From Bacillus sp. S3 (GTDB taxonomy: Bacteria > Bacillota > Bacilli > Bacillales > Cytobacillaceae), in the NCBI RefSeq assembly GCF_005154805.1, contig NZ_CP039727.1, positions 989,501 to 1,053,500 on the forward strand: 64,000 bases of DNA, read 5' to 3'. Below are positions 8,435 to 16,922 of this stretch, in pieces. A program made the translations under genes and the position numbers. A model generated the notes under the pieces. The model searched no databases and was not told the DNA's origin. It saw only the letters and a list, made by a program, of their open reading frames with translations. Position 1 is the first letter of the stretch, and each line of letters starts with the position of its first letter.

Positions 8435-9183
8435 AGGGGAATCAATCATGGCTTTCGACCTTAAACCCTGCTTGTAAGCTGCTTGCTCACTTTTTAGCTA
8501 TGTTAATCTTGATGGCCATTACAGATCCGAAAGAAACGTTGGGTATATGGATTATTGCTGTATTCATAGGCATTTTTTGTGGCGGATGGAGAATGTCTTA
8601 TTTATTGAAAAGATTTTTACCCTATTTAGGCTTTTTTATTTTAGTTTTTTGGATGATGGCTGCTTTTGGAAAAGGAGAAGAAACGATTTGGAATTGGGCT
8701 TGGTTTCATGTTACGGAAGAGAGTCTAACCAATGGGCTGACAATCTCTTTACGAATGTTGGGGTTCGTTACCTTTGGGTTATTATTCACCTCAACGACTG
8801 ACTTAACCTTGTTCATTATGAGTCTAATTCATCAATGTAAACTTTCGCCAAAATGGGCATATGGGTTATTGGCAGGTTTCCGTTTTATCCCACTTTTCCA
8901 ATCAGAACTCAATCAAATGAAGGCAGCCCATAAAATTCGCGGCTATAAGCAGAAAAGCAGCTGGGAAGCTTTTATGAGATACTCCCTGCCACTGTTCACT
9001 CAAGGAGTACGAAAATCTGAAAGAATTGCAATTGCCATGGAGGCAAGAGGTTTTACTGGCACAAGGGATCGGACTTACTATCAAACAACGAAGCTGGGGG
9101 TAAAAGATTTAATTTATTTAATAGGTCTTTTATTCATGGTATTTGGGGTGTGTCTGGTTAGTCGAATATTATGGGGAGAATGA
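8422..9183 (+). CDS. ykoC: YkoC, transmembrane (T) subunit of the thiamine-precursor ECF transporter
   Basis: 253 residues of the CbiQ/EcfT family. Several hydrophobic helices are followed by the cytoplasmic coupling region. The two Ala-Arg-Gly-type coupling motifs appear as KIRGYKQK (about residue 173) and the strong MEARGFTG (about 212), which contact the ATPase. It overlaps the end of ykoD by 13 bp, so all four operon genes are translationally coupled. It is the last gene of the riboswitch-controlled unit; a tandem repeat array begins 26 bp after its stop. Confidence 0.93.
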   Translation: MSRMKGNQSWLSTLNPACKLLAHFLAMLILMAITDPKETLGIWIIAVFIGIFCGGWRMSYLLKRFLPYLGFFILVFWMMAAFGKGEETIWNWAWFHVTEESLTNGLTISLRMLGFVTFGLLFTSTTDLTLFIMSLIHQCKLSPKWAYGLLAGFRFIPLFQSELNQMKAAHKIRGYKQKSSWEAFMRYSLPLFTQGVRKSERIAIAMEARGFTGTRDRTYYQTTKLGVKDLIYLIGLLFMVFGVCLVSRILWGE

Positions 9184-9208
9184 ATCAAGGTAGATTGGAA
9201 CCAATTCT

Positions 9209-9727
9209 ACTAAGAAATTTTGGGGGGAGTTTCCAATGAAGGCTATTGGAATCTATCTCTACTAAAATATTTTAGGGGAATTATCGAGTAGATGATGCTA
9301 CTTATACGTTTTGGTAGATCTTTAGTCGGAACATCGAAGTAGACCCCGTCTACTTCGATGTTTTGGTAGATTTTTCGTTAAAACATCGAAGTAGGGACTG
9401 CTACTTAGACGTTTCGAAAGATTATTAGTCGAAACATCGAAGTAGACCCCGTCTACTTCGATGTTTTGGTAGATTTTTCGTTAAAACATCGAAGTAGAGA
9501 CTGTCTACTTAGACGTTTCGAAAGATTATTAGTCGGAACATCTAAGTAGACCCCGTCTACTTAGATGTTTTGGTAGATTTTTCGTTAAAACATCGAAGTA
9601 GAGACTGTCTACTTAGACGTTTCGATAGATTATTGGTCGAAACATCAAAGTAGAACCCGTCTACGTAGGGGTTTCGTGAATTTATTAATATAAACACCGA
9701 TATAGACCCATTCTATGTATGGTATTC
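9209..9727. repeat. Tandem array of 52-bp palindromic monomers (array 1)
   Basis: About ten head-to-tail monomers with starts at 9209, 9261, 9313, 9365, 9416, 9468, 9520, 9572, 9624 and 9676: steps of 52 bp with one 51-bp step caused by a base deletion. The outer copies are degenerate. Two monomer types alternate, so the higher-order unit is about 104 bp. One type carries a perfect 31-base hairpin with 14-bp arms and a CCC loop (9331-9361, 9434-9464, 9538-9568). The other carries an imperfect hairpin (9383-9412, 9486-9516, 9590-9620). No reading frame crosses it. It fills the gap between convergent ykoC and livF. Confidence 0.93.
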
Positions 9728-9793
9728 CAAGGTTATTTATCAACAAAGCCCTCGTAGACCCGCCACCTTGATGCCATATCATCCAATGACTAC

Positions 9794-9841
9794 ATAATAA
9801 AAAAAGCAGAGGAGGAATATTCATATGAATATTCCTCCTCT
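9794..9841 (-). terminator. Intrinsic terminator of the liv operon
   Basis: A 34-base perfect palindrome (9808-9841) is followed on the minus strand by CTTTTTTTATTATG (plus-strand A-run before 9806). It lies directly downstream of livF. Confidence 0.88.
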
Positions 9842-9854
9842 AATATACCCGTCT

Positions 9855-10562
9855 CTAAAGTCCCCCGAGATAGGCTTTTTTAATATCTTCACTTGCCTGC
9901 AATTCGGCTGCCGTACCTGATATTTCGATGCGTCCGGTTTCAATTACATAGGCACGATTGGCAATGGATAATGCCATGTTGGCATTTTGTTCGACGAGCA
10001 GGACAGTCGTTCCGTCCTTGTTGATCTGCTCGATTATGCTAAAGATTTGCTTAACCATTAGCGGTGCCAATCCCATAGAAGGCTCGTCCAGAAGCAGCAG
10101 CTTTGGCTTGGCCATGATGGCTCGGCCCATTGCCAGCATTTGCTGTTCACCGCCGGAAAGTGTACCGGATAACTGCTTGCGGCGTTCTAAAAGTCTTGGG
10201 AATAGTTCATAGACTTTTTCCATATCCTTGCGAATACCACTTGAATCTTTTCTTGTATAGGCTCCCAGTTCTAGATTTTCCTCTACTGACATATTGGAGA
10301 AAACACGGCGTCCTTCAGGGACATGTGAGATCCCGGCCTTCACGATCGATTGCGGTGCCTTTGCAGAAATTGGTTCACCTAAGTAATCAATCGTCCCTGA
10401 CTTGGGTTTAAGCAGACCGGATAAGGTTTTAAGAAGCGTGCTTTTTCCTGCACCGTTTGCGCCGATTAAGGTAACAATTTCACCTTCTTTCACTTCTAAT
10501 GAAATCCCTTTGAGTGCTTGAATGCTGCCATAAAATACATTAATATCGTTGACTTTAAGCAT
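9855..10562 (-). CDS. livF: Branched-chain amino-acid ABC transporter ATP-binding protein LivF
   Basis: 235 residues. It is the smaller ATPase of a LivFGMHJ high-affinity importer. Walker A is GANGAGKST (about 33-41), the Q-loop leads to HVPEGRRVFSNMSVEENLELGA (typical of LivF), the signature is LSGGEQQML and Walker B is LLLLDEPSMGLAP. Its start overlaps the end of livG by 8 bp. It is the last gene of a five-gene operon and is followed by a strong terminator. The family also transports urea or short amides, but this gene set and order are those of the leucine/isoleucine/valine system. Confidence 0.92.
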   Translation of the reverse strand: MLKVNDINVFYGSIQALKGISLEVKEGEIVTLIGANGAGKSTLLKTLSGLLKPKSGTIDYLGEPISAKAPQSIVKAGISHVPEGRRVFSNMSVEENLELGAYTRKDSSGIRKDMEKVYELFPRLLERRKQLSGTLSGGEQQMLAMGRAIMAKPKLLLLDEPSMGLAPLMVKQIFSIIEQINKDGTTVLLVEQNANMALSIANRAYVIETGRIEISGTAAELQASEDIKKAYLGGL

Positions 10563-11334
10563 GTTCGCTCGGGACCTCCTCTCCTAAATATGCCTCAATC
10601 ACCTTCGGATGGCTGCGGATTACCTCTGGTGTACCCTCAGCAATCAACTGACCATGGTCGAGGACATAAAGTCGTTCACAAATACCCATGACAAGCTGCA
10701 TATCATGTTCAATTAACAAAATCGTTAAATCAAACTGTTTACGAATAAATGCGATCAGTTCCATTAATTCATGGGTTTCTTGCGGATTCATCCCTGCTGC
10801 CGGTTCATCGAGCAGCAATAATTTCGGTCCGGCAGCTAAAGCACGGGCAATTTCTAATCTCCGCTGCTGTCCATAGGGTAAATTTTTTGCCTTTTCATCT
10901 TTATACCTATCTAGGTTAAAAATTTTCAAAAATTCGAGTGACTTCTTCTCCATATTTTTTTCCTCAGAAAAATGGGAGGGGAGACGGAAAATCGAGCTTA
11001 AAATAGAGTTATTTGCTAATGAATGGTAGGCAACCTTTACATTATCTAACACGGATAGTTCACTGAACAGTCGAATGTTCTGGAAGGTACGGCTGATCCC
11101 GCTTTGAGTTACTTTGTAGGGCGGCAGTCCGTTCAGCCGCTTTCCGTTAAATAAAATCTCCCCTTCTGTAGGAACATAGACGCCAGTTAACAAGTTAAAG
11201 CTAGTGGTTTTCCCGGCGCCGTTAGGTCCAATAAGACCGACAAGCTCGCCTTGTTGCAGTTTCATATTAAAACCGGAAACAGCTTTTAATCCGCCAAACT
11301 GAATTCCGGCGTTGTTTACTTCTAGCAGTGCCAT
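10555..11334 (-). CDS. livG: Branched-chain amino-acid ABC transporter ATP-binding protein LivG
   Basis: 259 residues from ATG at 11334, which follows AAAGGAGGCAATTAGA; a longer frame from 11385 runs into livM and is rejected. Walker A is GPNGAGKTTSFN, the QNIRLFSELSVLDNV block is LivG-like, the signature is LPYGQQRRLEIARAL (LivG proteins have this G-poor form) and Walker B is LLLLDEPAAGMNPQE. The extended C-terminus HPKVIEAYLGEE is typical. It pairs with LivF to power LivH and LivM. It starts 2 bp after the end of livM. Confidence 0.92.
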   Translation of the reverse strand: MALLEVNNAGIQFGGLKAVSGFNMKLQQGELVGLIGPNGAGKTTSFNLLTGVYVPTEGEILFNGKRLNGLPPYKVTQSGISRTFQNIRLFSELSVLDNVKVAYHSLANNSILSSIFRLPSHFSEEKNMEKKSLEFLKIFNLDRYKDEKAKNLPYGQQRRLEIARALAAGPKLLLLDEPAAGMNPQETHELMELIAFIRKQFDLTILLIEHDMQLVMGICERLYVLDHGQLIAEGTPEVIRSHPKVIEAYLGEEVPSEHA

Positions 11335-11335
11335 T

Positions 11336-12271
11336 CTAATTGCCTCCTTTTGCAGGTTTCCACTTGAATAAATCAGTGATTTCACGTGTACCCATCAAGC
11401 CTTGAGGACGGTAAAGCATAACGATTACTAATACTAAGCTATAGATAATCATCCGTGTTTCCGGATATTGCGCTAAAAATGCTGAAATAACGGTTAATAG
11501 GATAGCCGAAATCACCGACCCGGTCATGCTGCCAAGGCCCCCTAGGACTACGAAGATGAGGATATCAAATGATTTTAAGAAACCGAAATTGCCTGGCTGT
11601 AAGATATAGAAATTATGTGAATATAATCCGCCGGCAATTCCGGCAAAAAATGATCCGATCGCAAAAGCAAGAACTTTATAGTAGGTCGTATTAATTCCCA
11701 TAGCATCGGCCGCAATCTCATTTTCCCGAATCGAAATACAGGCACGGCCATGTCTGGAATTGGTAAAGTTAGAGATGACTAGAATCGTAATAAATAGGCA
11801 GATAAACGAGATGGTCCAGGTGGTAAGATGGGAGACTTGCATTCCTGAGGCCCCGCCCACATAGTCAATATTTAATAACACAATTCGAATAATTTCAGCA
11901 AAACCAAGGGTGGCAATAGCCAAATAGTCTCCTCTTAGTCTTAAGGTAGGAATCCCCACAATAAGACCTGCAAGAGCGGCAACCACTCCGCCAATCACGA
12001 TGGCAAGAATAAACGGCAGTTCAAATTTCATTGTGGCAATGGCGGAAATATAAGCGCCGACTGCCAAGAAACCAGCATGGCCGATGGAGAACTGGCCGGT
12101 AATGCCAATAACTAAGTGGAGGCTGACCGCTAAAATAATATTTATTGAGATGGTAATGATCAAGTTACTATAATATTGATTTAATAATCCCGAGCCGATG
12201 AAAAATTGGACAACTCCAAACACAATCGCCGCTAGAATCACAAATCCCCAAAATGGTTTTGATTTCTTCAT
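11336..12271 (-). CDS. livM: Branched-chain amino-acid ABC transporter permease LivM
   Basis: 311 residues, strongly hydrophobic with about nine to ten helices. The LivM signature GHAGFLAVGAYISAI and the EAA-like loop GRACISIRENEIAADAMGINTTYYK are present; the latter contacts the ATPases. The C-terminal VVLGGLGSMTGSVIGA-type motif reads LGGLGSMTGS here. It forms the membrane channel with LivH. It starts 10 bp after livH, with GGTGA upstream of ATG at 12271. Confidence 0.92.
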   Translation of the reverse strand: MKKSKPFWGFVILAAIVFGVVQFFIGSGLLNQYYSNLIITISINIILAVSLHLVIGITGQFSIGHAGFLAVGAYISAIATMKFELPFILAIVIGGVVAALAGLIVGIPTLRLRGDYLAIATLGFAEIIRIVLLNIDYVGGASGMQVSHLTTWTISFICLFITILVISNFTNSRHGRACISIRENEIAADAMGINTTYYKVLAFAIGSFFAGIAGGLYSHNFYILQPGNFGFLKSFDILIFVVLGGLGSMTGSVISAILLTVISAFLAQYPETRMIIYSLVLVIVMLYRPQGLMGTREITDLFKWKPAKGGN

Positions 12272-12281
12272 TATTTTTCAC

Positions 12282-13160
12282 CTATACTTTCTCTCTTGTA
12301 TTTTTACCAAAGATGCCAGATGGTCTAAAGATCAGTATGAGAATCAAAATGATAAAGGCGGCTGCATCTCTCCATAATGAAAACCCTGCGGCACTGACAA
12401 TTGATTCGATAGAACCGAGGATTATTCCGCCAACCATCGCTCCCGGAATGCTGCCGATACCGCCCAAAACAGCTGCAACGAACGCTTTTAACCCAGGGAT
12501 TACACCCATTAATGGTTCAATTTTTGTATAATAGACTCCGAACACGACCCCGGCCGCTCCCGCTAATGCCGAACCAATGGCAAACGTGAAGGAAATCGTT
12601 TTGTCGACGTTTATTCCCATTAAGCGGGCAGCATCCATGTCAAGAGATACAGCTCGCATCGCTTTGCCCATTTTCGTGCGGTGAACAATAAATTGCAAAA
12701 TCATCATTAAGATAATAGATGTTAATAAAATGAATAAAGACTGGCTGTTAATTTGGGCACCAAATAAATTGATTGCTTTGTTTGGTAAAACGTCAGCAGG
12801 ATACGCTTCCGGCTGTGCTCCCCGAATATAAATCATTAAATATTCAATCAACAGAGACATTCCAATCGCTGTAATCAAAGCAGCAATTCTCGTAGCATTT
12901 CGAAGCCGTTTATAGGCAATCCGTTCAATTAAAACTCCAAATGCAGCACAGAAAGCCATTGAAATGATGAGTGCTGGCAAGAAGCTTAATCCCCATCCCG
13001 TAATCGCATAGAACCCAATAAAGGCACCTACCATAAATACATCCCCGTGTGCAAAGTTGATCAATTTAATGATTCCATACACCATTGTGTATCCTAATGC
13101 GATTAAGGCATAGATGCTGCCGAGTGATATTCCATTTATTAACTGTTGTAACCAATCCAT
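12282..13160 (-). CDS. livH: Branched-chain amino-acid ABC transporter permease LivH
   Basis: 292 residues, highly hydrophobic. The family N-terminus LINGISLGSIYALIALGYTMVYGIIKLINFAHGD is nearly textbook. MGKAMRAVSLDMDAARLMGINVDK is the coupling loop. AAVLGGIGSIPGAMVGG precedes the last helices. It forms the heterodimeric channel with LivM. Start ATG at 13160 follows AAGGAGCG. A hairpin and a relic of a dispersed repeat separate it from the binding-protein gene. Confidence 0.92.
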   Translation of the reverse strand: MDWLQQLINGISLGSIYALIALGYTMVYGIIKLINFAHGDVFMVGAFIGFYAITGWGLSFLPALIISMAFCAAFGVLIERIAYKRLRNATRIAALITAIGMSLLIEYLMIYIRGAQPEAYPADVLPNKAINLFGAQINSQSLFILLTSIILMMILQFIVHRTKMGKAMRAVSLDMDAARLMGINVDKTISFTFAIGSALAGAAGVVFGVYYTKIEPLMGVIPGLKAFVAAVLGGIGSIPGAMVGGIILGSIESIVSAAGFSLWRDAAAFIILILILIFRPSGIFGKNTREKV

Positions 13161-13183
13161 GCGTACTCGCTCCTTCTTTCTGT

Positions 13184-13212
13184 CCAGCTCCAGTGCCCTA
13201 GCGCTTTTCCTT
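13184..13212. repeat. Relic of the dispersed Bacillaceae repeat
   Basis: GTCCAGCTCCAGTGCCCTAG followed directly by CGCTTTTCC matches, on the opposite strand, the two ends of the 147-bp repeat at 60651-60797 joined together. It reads as an internally deleted copy. Confidence 0.5.
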
Positions 13213-13218
13213 TATAAT

Positions 13219-13251
13219 AGTAAAATGGAAGGATAATCCTTCCATTTTACT
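13219..13251 (-). terminator. Hairpin between livJ-type and livH genes
   Basis: A perfect 15-bp stem (13219-13233 with 13237-13251) with a 3-nt loop. On the minus strand it follows the binding-protein gene and precedes livH. The following sequence is only weakly T-rich, so partial termination or 3' protection of the upstream message is more likely than full termination. Confidence 0.6.
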
Positions 13252-13260
13252 GGTCCTTAC

Positions 13261-14445
13261 TTAAGGATTAATTTTTGTGTTAAACACTTGCTTACCGTCT
13301 TCGTACTCTAAAATGGTTGCAGTTTTGATTGGGTGATGATTTTTATCAAGCGATAATACCCCAGTTACAAGTGATAAATCTTTAGTTTTTGCTAATTCTT
13401 TTTGAATTTCAACGGAATCTGTGCTGCCAGCACGCTTAATGGCATCGGCTAAGAAATAAACTGTGTCATAACCAAGGGCATTAAAAGCGTTAGGCGCATC
13501 GCCGTTGTTCTTATCTTTGAATGCTGTCACAAATTCTTGAACCTTTTTATCTGGATCCTCAGTAGAATAGTGGTTGATTAGGTACGTGTTATTTAATGCA
13601 TCTGCACCGGCTAAATCAACTAATTTAGGTGAATCCCAGCCGTCAGCACCCATTAATGGAACTGTGATCCCAAGTTCGCGAGCTTGTTTAACAATTAAAC
13701 CAACTTCTTCATAATAGCCAGGGATAAAGATAAATGATGGATTCTTCGCTTTAAGGCGAGTTAATGTAGAACGGAAGTCAGTATCCTTTGCTACATATGA
13801 ATCTTCTCCAACGATTTTACCGCCTGCTTTTTTAAATGTTTCCTTGAAAGCATCTGATAATCCTTTTGCATAGTCACTAGAGCTGTCGGAAAAAATAGCT
13901 GCATCTTTCACTTTTAAATTATTAAAAGCAAAGTTGGCTGCAACTGTTCCTTGAAATGGATCAATGAAAGATGTACGGAAAACGAATTCTCTTACTTTTC
14001 CTTTTTCATCTACAGTAACAGTTGGACTTGTTCCACCTGGAGCCATAAGAACGGTCTTGGTATCATTTGCAATCTGTGCTTGTGCAACGGTATTTCCGCT
14101 TGTTGCTGCTCCGATTACGGCATTTACTTTGTCCTGGCTTGTAAGCTTAATGATTCCGTTTGTTGCTTCAGCTGCTTCTGATTTATTGTCCACTTTAATG
14201 ACTTTGATTTGTTTGCCTTCAACACCGCCAGCTTTGTTAATTTCAGCTACGGCCATTTCAACACCTTTGGCCATTGATTCACCGTAGGATGCAACGTTGC
14301 CGGAAAGCTCCATGTTTACTCCAAGTTTGAAGTCCTTGGAATTATCGCCGCCGCCACCGCTCGCTTGATTTCCTCCTGAACAGCCGGCAAGGATCCCGGC
14401 AGCTAAAGCTGATGCCATAAACACCTTACTAAATTTCTTTTTCAT
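13261..14445 (-). CDS. livJ: Branched-chain amino-acid ABC transporter substrate-binding lipoprotein
   Basis: 394 residues. A lipoprotein signal (KKKFSKVFMASALAAGILAGCSGG) has the lipobox LAGC with the modified Cys at about residue 22. The mature part is a periplasmic-binding-protein type-6 fold (FKLGVNMELSGNVASYGESMAKGVEMAVAEINKAGGV), as in LivJ/LivK. It captures amino acids outside the membrane and delivers them to LivHM. It is the first gene of the minus-strand operon livJ-H-M-G-F. A CodY-like box lies about 140 bp upstream. The exact ligand cannot be read; amide- or urea-binding relatives exist. Confidence 0.9.
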   Translation of the reverse strand: MKKKFSKVFMASALAAGILAGCSGGNQASGGGGDNSKDFKLGVNMELSGNVASYGESMAKGVEMAVAEINKAGGVEGKQIKVIKVDNKSEAAEATNGIIKLTSQDKVNAVIGAATSGNTVAQAQIANDTKTVLMAPGGTSPTVTVDEKGKVREFVFRTSFIDPFQGTVAANFAFNNLKVKDAAIFSDSSSDYAKGLSDAFKETFKKAGGKIVGEDSYVAKDTDFRSTLTRLKAKNPSFIFIPGYYEEVGLIVKQARELGITVPLMGADGWDSPKLVDLAGADALNNTYLINHYSTEDPDKKVQEFVTAFKDKNNGDAPNAFNALGYDTVYFLADAIKRAGSTDSVEIQKELAKTKDLSLVTGVLSLDKNHHPIKTATILEYEDGKQVFNTKINP

Positions 14446-14584
14446 GTTTAGTTCCCCCTCTGATAGTTTTTTAATTTTTCTGACACTATTATCCGAAATG
14501 GAGTATCGGGAAATGATAGTTAGAAATGAGTTAACAATTAGTATATTAAAACAATTTATTGCTTTCGTCTAGTATATTATTTTA

Positions 14585-14599
14585 ATATTTCAGAAACTT
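14585..14599. promoter_or_regulatory. Candidate CodY box upstream of livJ
   Basis: ATATTTCAGAAACTT matches the CodY consensus AATTTTCWGAAAATT at 12 of 15 positions. CodY is the Firmicute regulator that senses branched-chain amino acids, and BCAA transport genes are classical targets. Confidence 0.45.
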
Positions 14600-14762
14600 A
14601 CAAGTCTTTTGTAAATGATAGGGCTTTCATGTCGAAAAAGATAATAAAAAAGAGAAAAATCTTTATTTTATTGCCTGAAATACAAGAAATTAACAAAAGA
14701 GGACTTAGGATAAGTAGATTAAGAATAATAATATTTGCTAGTTTAATTATTCTAATAATTAT

Positions 14763-14799
14763 GGAAAAACTAAAGGGTCAGTCCGGGGGGACTGACCCT
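14763..14799 (-). terminator. Terminator of the doxX gene
   Basis: AGGGTCAGTCC (14774-14784) pairs with 14789-14799 around GGGG. On the minus strand it is followed by TTTAGTTTTT. Confidence 0.8.
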
Positions 14800-14818
14800 C
14801 TAGTTCTAAAACAAGCGA

Positions 14819-15223
14819 TTATGATTCCTTTTTCACTAAAAATTTATCAACAGAAAATTGTTTGCTTCCATTAATAGCTAAAAATAATGCCATCGCTAGG
14901 AATGCAAGATCTAATTCATATCCTGCCATTTCTCCATTTCCTAAGAAACCGACAGCTAGTTTTACCTTGATTATTGCTCCAATCATTAAAATAACAAACA
15001 ACGCGGATACAATACGAGTCCCAAATCCAATAATTAAGGCGATGCCTCCAATTACTTCAATACCTCCAACGACATAAGCCATAAACCCAGGGATCCCAAT
15101 ACTGCTAAACCAGCCGGCAATATTTTCAATTCCACCTTGAAACTTAACTAATCCATGAATAAAAAAGATGACACCTAAAATAACCCGTAATACAACTACT
15201 CCAACTTCCTTTTTTACTATCAT
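14819..15223 (-). CDS. DoxX-family membrane protein
   Basis: 134 residues with about four transmembrane helices. The DoxX hallmark VVLRVILGVIFFIHGLVKFQGG opens the protein, and FMAYVVGGIEVIGGIALIIGFGTRIV follows. DoxX-like proteins are linked to thiol or redox stress and to membrane oxidoreductase complexes; the exact activity is not settled. ATG at 15223 is chosen because GGAGCGA lies 9 bp before it; ATGs at 15241 and 15265 are less likely. It lies 122 bp downstream of the DODA dioxygenase gene on the same strand, a common association. Confidence 0.82.
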   Translation of the reverse strand: MIVKKEVGVVVLRVILGVIFFIHGLVKFQGGIENIAGWFSSIGIPGFMAYVVGGIEVIGGIALIIGFGTRIVSALFVILMIGAIIKVKLAVGFLGNGEMAGYELDLAFLAMALFLAINGSKQFSVDKFLVKKES

Positions 15224-15345
15224 TATGATTCGCTCCATCATTGTGTATATTTGATTAAATCTCAAATTTTGTTATTTTTAATTCGAGGTATATGGTGAAA
15301 AAATTTCTACTAACTATGACAAAATTCATGGGATGCCACAGGTAC

Positions 15346-16125
15346 TCACCCGAATTGCCACACGCTATGACTTAGGTTGCCGTATCGATAACTGCGGTGC
15401 AGTAATGTTGCTTTTTGCTGATCGTCTGCTGCACCAAGGGCATAAAAAATCGGTATAAAGTGCTCTGATCCATATGGAGGTACGGCATATTCGGCATTTG
15501 GTGCCAGTGTATCGTAGTTAAAAAGGGATGGTAAATCCCATTTATCCAAATGATGGGCTAACCAATCATCAAATTCAAGTGCCCATTGATCAGCCTGTCC
15601 ATTGTCAATCCATTTAACGGCCCTAAGATTATGCACCGTTCCGCCACTAGCAATAATTAAAATGTCTTTCTCTCTTAATCCCGACAAAGCCTTCCCAATT
15701 TTATATTGATCCTTAGGTGTAAGCCTAGAATTGACGGACATAGAGATGATAGGAATATCCGCATTTGGATAAAGTAAGCGGAGGACAACCCATGCTCCAT
15801 GATCCAATCCCCGTTGTGAATCCATTTCAAATGGCACTCCACTCTCAGTAAACAACTCCTCTATTTCTTTGGAAAGGAGTTGATCACCATGAGCAGGGTA
15901 TTGAATTTTGTAAAGAGCTTCATCAAACCCCCCAAAATCATAAATCGTGCTATATTGGTCAACAGTGCTAACCTTTTGTACGTTAGATTCCCAATGAGCG
16001 GAAAACAAAACTACTGCTTTTGGCCGAGGCAGGCTTTGGCCCAATTCTGTTAAAAATTTTGTATACTCATTATTCTCGATGGCAAGTAATGGGGCACCAT
16101 GTGCGATAAATAATGATGGCATCAT
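15346..16125 (-). CDS. DODA-type extradiol aromatic ring-opening dioxygenase
   Basis: 259 residues of the class III extradiol dioxygenase (LigB) superfamily, closest in pattern to YgiD and plant 4,5-DOPA dioxygenase. Metal ligands and acid/base histidines appear at His9 (LFIAHGAP), His44 (FSAHWES), His165 (SGGTVHNLR) and His222 (GSEHFIPIFYALGA). It would open catechol-type rings using bound Zn or Fe; the natural substrate is unknown in bacilli. It is followed by doxX and faces a divergent XRE-cupin regulator 153 bp away, which may control it. Confidence 0.87.
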   Translation of the reverse strand: MMPSLFIAHGAPLLAIENNEYTKFLTELGQSLPRPKAVVLFSAHWESNVQKVSTVDQYSTIYDFGGFDEALYKIQYPAHGDQLLSKEIEELFTESGVPFEMDSQRGLDHGAWVVLRLLYPNADIPIISMSVNSRLTPKDQYKIGKALSGLREKDILIIASGGTVHNLRAVKWIDNGQADQWALEFDDWLAHHLDKWDLPSLFNYDTLAPNAEYAVPPYGSEHFIPIFYALGAADDQQKATLLHRSYRYGNLSHSVWQFG

Positions 16126-16278
16126 CTATAATTCCTCCCTTATTTTCATAATCATTCTCTGTATTCTTATATGAATCTTTGTTTCTTATACAGTACCAGA
16201 AACAAAACTAGCATGTCAAACATTTTTTTGCTAATATGAAATTAAGTTTATAGATAAGAAACTTTGGAGGTAATCCGC

Positions 16279-16815
16279 ATGGATATCGGTTCTAAAATAC
16301 GTGCAATAAGAAATAGAAAAAAAATCACGATTGCTCAAATGTGCGAGGGTACTGGTCTTTCAAAGGGGTTTATAAGCAATGTTGAAAACAACAACACATC
16401 CCCATCAATCAGCACATTACAAACCATAGCCAATTTCTTAAAAGTTCCGTTACCTTATTTGCTATTGGAAAAAAATGAGCAAATGACAGTCATTAGAAAA
16501 AACGAAAGAAAAGTCACAACTGCTAATGACTCAGATATTAAAGTCGAGCATTTAGGAACGAGAGGCGGGTTAAGCATTAGAGTTGTTGAATTTCCCCCGG
16601 GAATGTCTACAGGAATAAAAAATGCACATGAAGGGGAAGAATGTCATTTGGTCCTAAAGGGGAAAATTCTTGCGGAACAGGGAGAAGACTCCTTTGTCTT
16701 AGAAGAAGGGGATACCTTCAGCTGGTGTGCAAGTGTACCACACTTTGTTAAGAATGTCGGCGATGAAGCTGCAGTAGTATTGATTGCAGTTTATAGTGAA
16801 GATGAAGAGTCATAA
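16279..16815 (+). CDS. XRE-family regulator with C-terminal cupin sensor domain
   Basis: 178 residues. The N-terminal Cro/CI helix-turn-helix lies at about 5-60 (KIRAIRNRKKITIAQMCEGTGLSKGFISNVENNNTSP, written here only in part). A single cupin domain spans about 105-175 (HEGEECHLVLKGKILAEQGEDSF..LEEGDTFSWCASVPHFVKNVG). The design matches SinR/PuuR-type regulators that sense a small molecule in the cupin. ATG at 16279 follows GGAGG at 8 bp; the upstream TTG at 16264 is rejected. Divergent to the DODA dioxygenase, so local control is likely but inferred. Confidence 0.88.
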   Translation: MDIGSKIRAIRNRKKITIAQMCEGTGLSKGFISNVENNNTSPSISTLQTIANFLKVPLPYLLLEKNEQMTVIRKNERKVTTANDSDIKVEHLGTRGGLSIRVVEFPPGMSTGIKNAHEGEECHLVLKGKILAEQGEDSFVLEEGDTFSWCASVPHFVKNVGDEAAVVLIAVYSEDEES

Positions 16816-16859
16816 TTGGATTATGTACTGAAAGTCCGTTAGTAAATTTATAACGAGGA

Positions 16860-16921
16860 AAATCGTGCCTGAACCCATTGCAATGACGTATTGTTTGCGT
16901 GGGTTCAGGTACGATTTTTTT
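16860..16921 (+). terminator. Terminator after the XRE-cupin gene
   Basis: AAATCGTGCCTGAACCCA (from 16860) pairs with TGGGTTCAGGTACGATTT ending near 16917 across a 22-nt loop with one G-U type mismatch, followed by a T-run. It can also serve the convergent FAD monooxygenase gene. Confidence 0.75.
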
Positions 16922-16922
16922 C

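Larger units (their letters stand above)
14446..14818. other. Intergenic region: livJ promoter area and doxX terminator
   Basis: This 373-bp AT-rich stretch holds the presumed livJ promoter region (minus strand), a CodY-like box at 14585-14599 and the doxX terminator at 14763-14799. An 81-codon plus-strand frame from 14629 runs into that terminator and lacks a good ribosome site, so I do not call it. Confidence 0.6.

Noticed and set aside
9313..9675. CRISPR array
   Set aside because: The repeats are regular, but the DNA between the palindromes is itself repeated and there are no unique spacers, leader or cas genes.
14629..14874. 81-codon plus-strand frame
   Set aside because: It runs through the doxX terminator and the end of doxX, has no good ribosome site, and has biased low-complexity composition.
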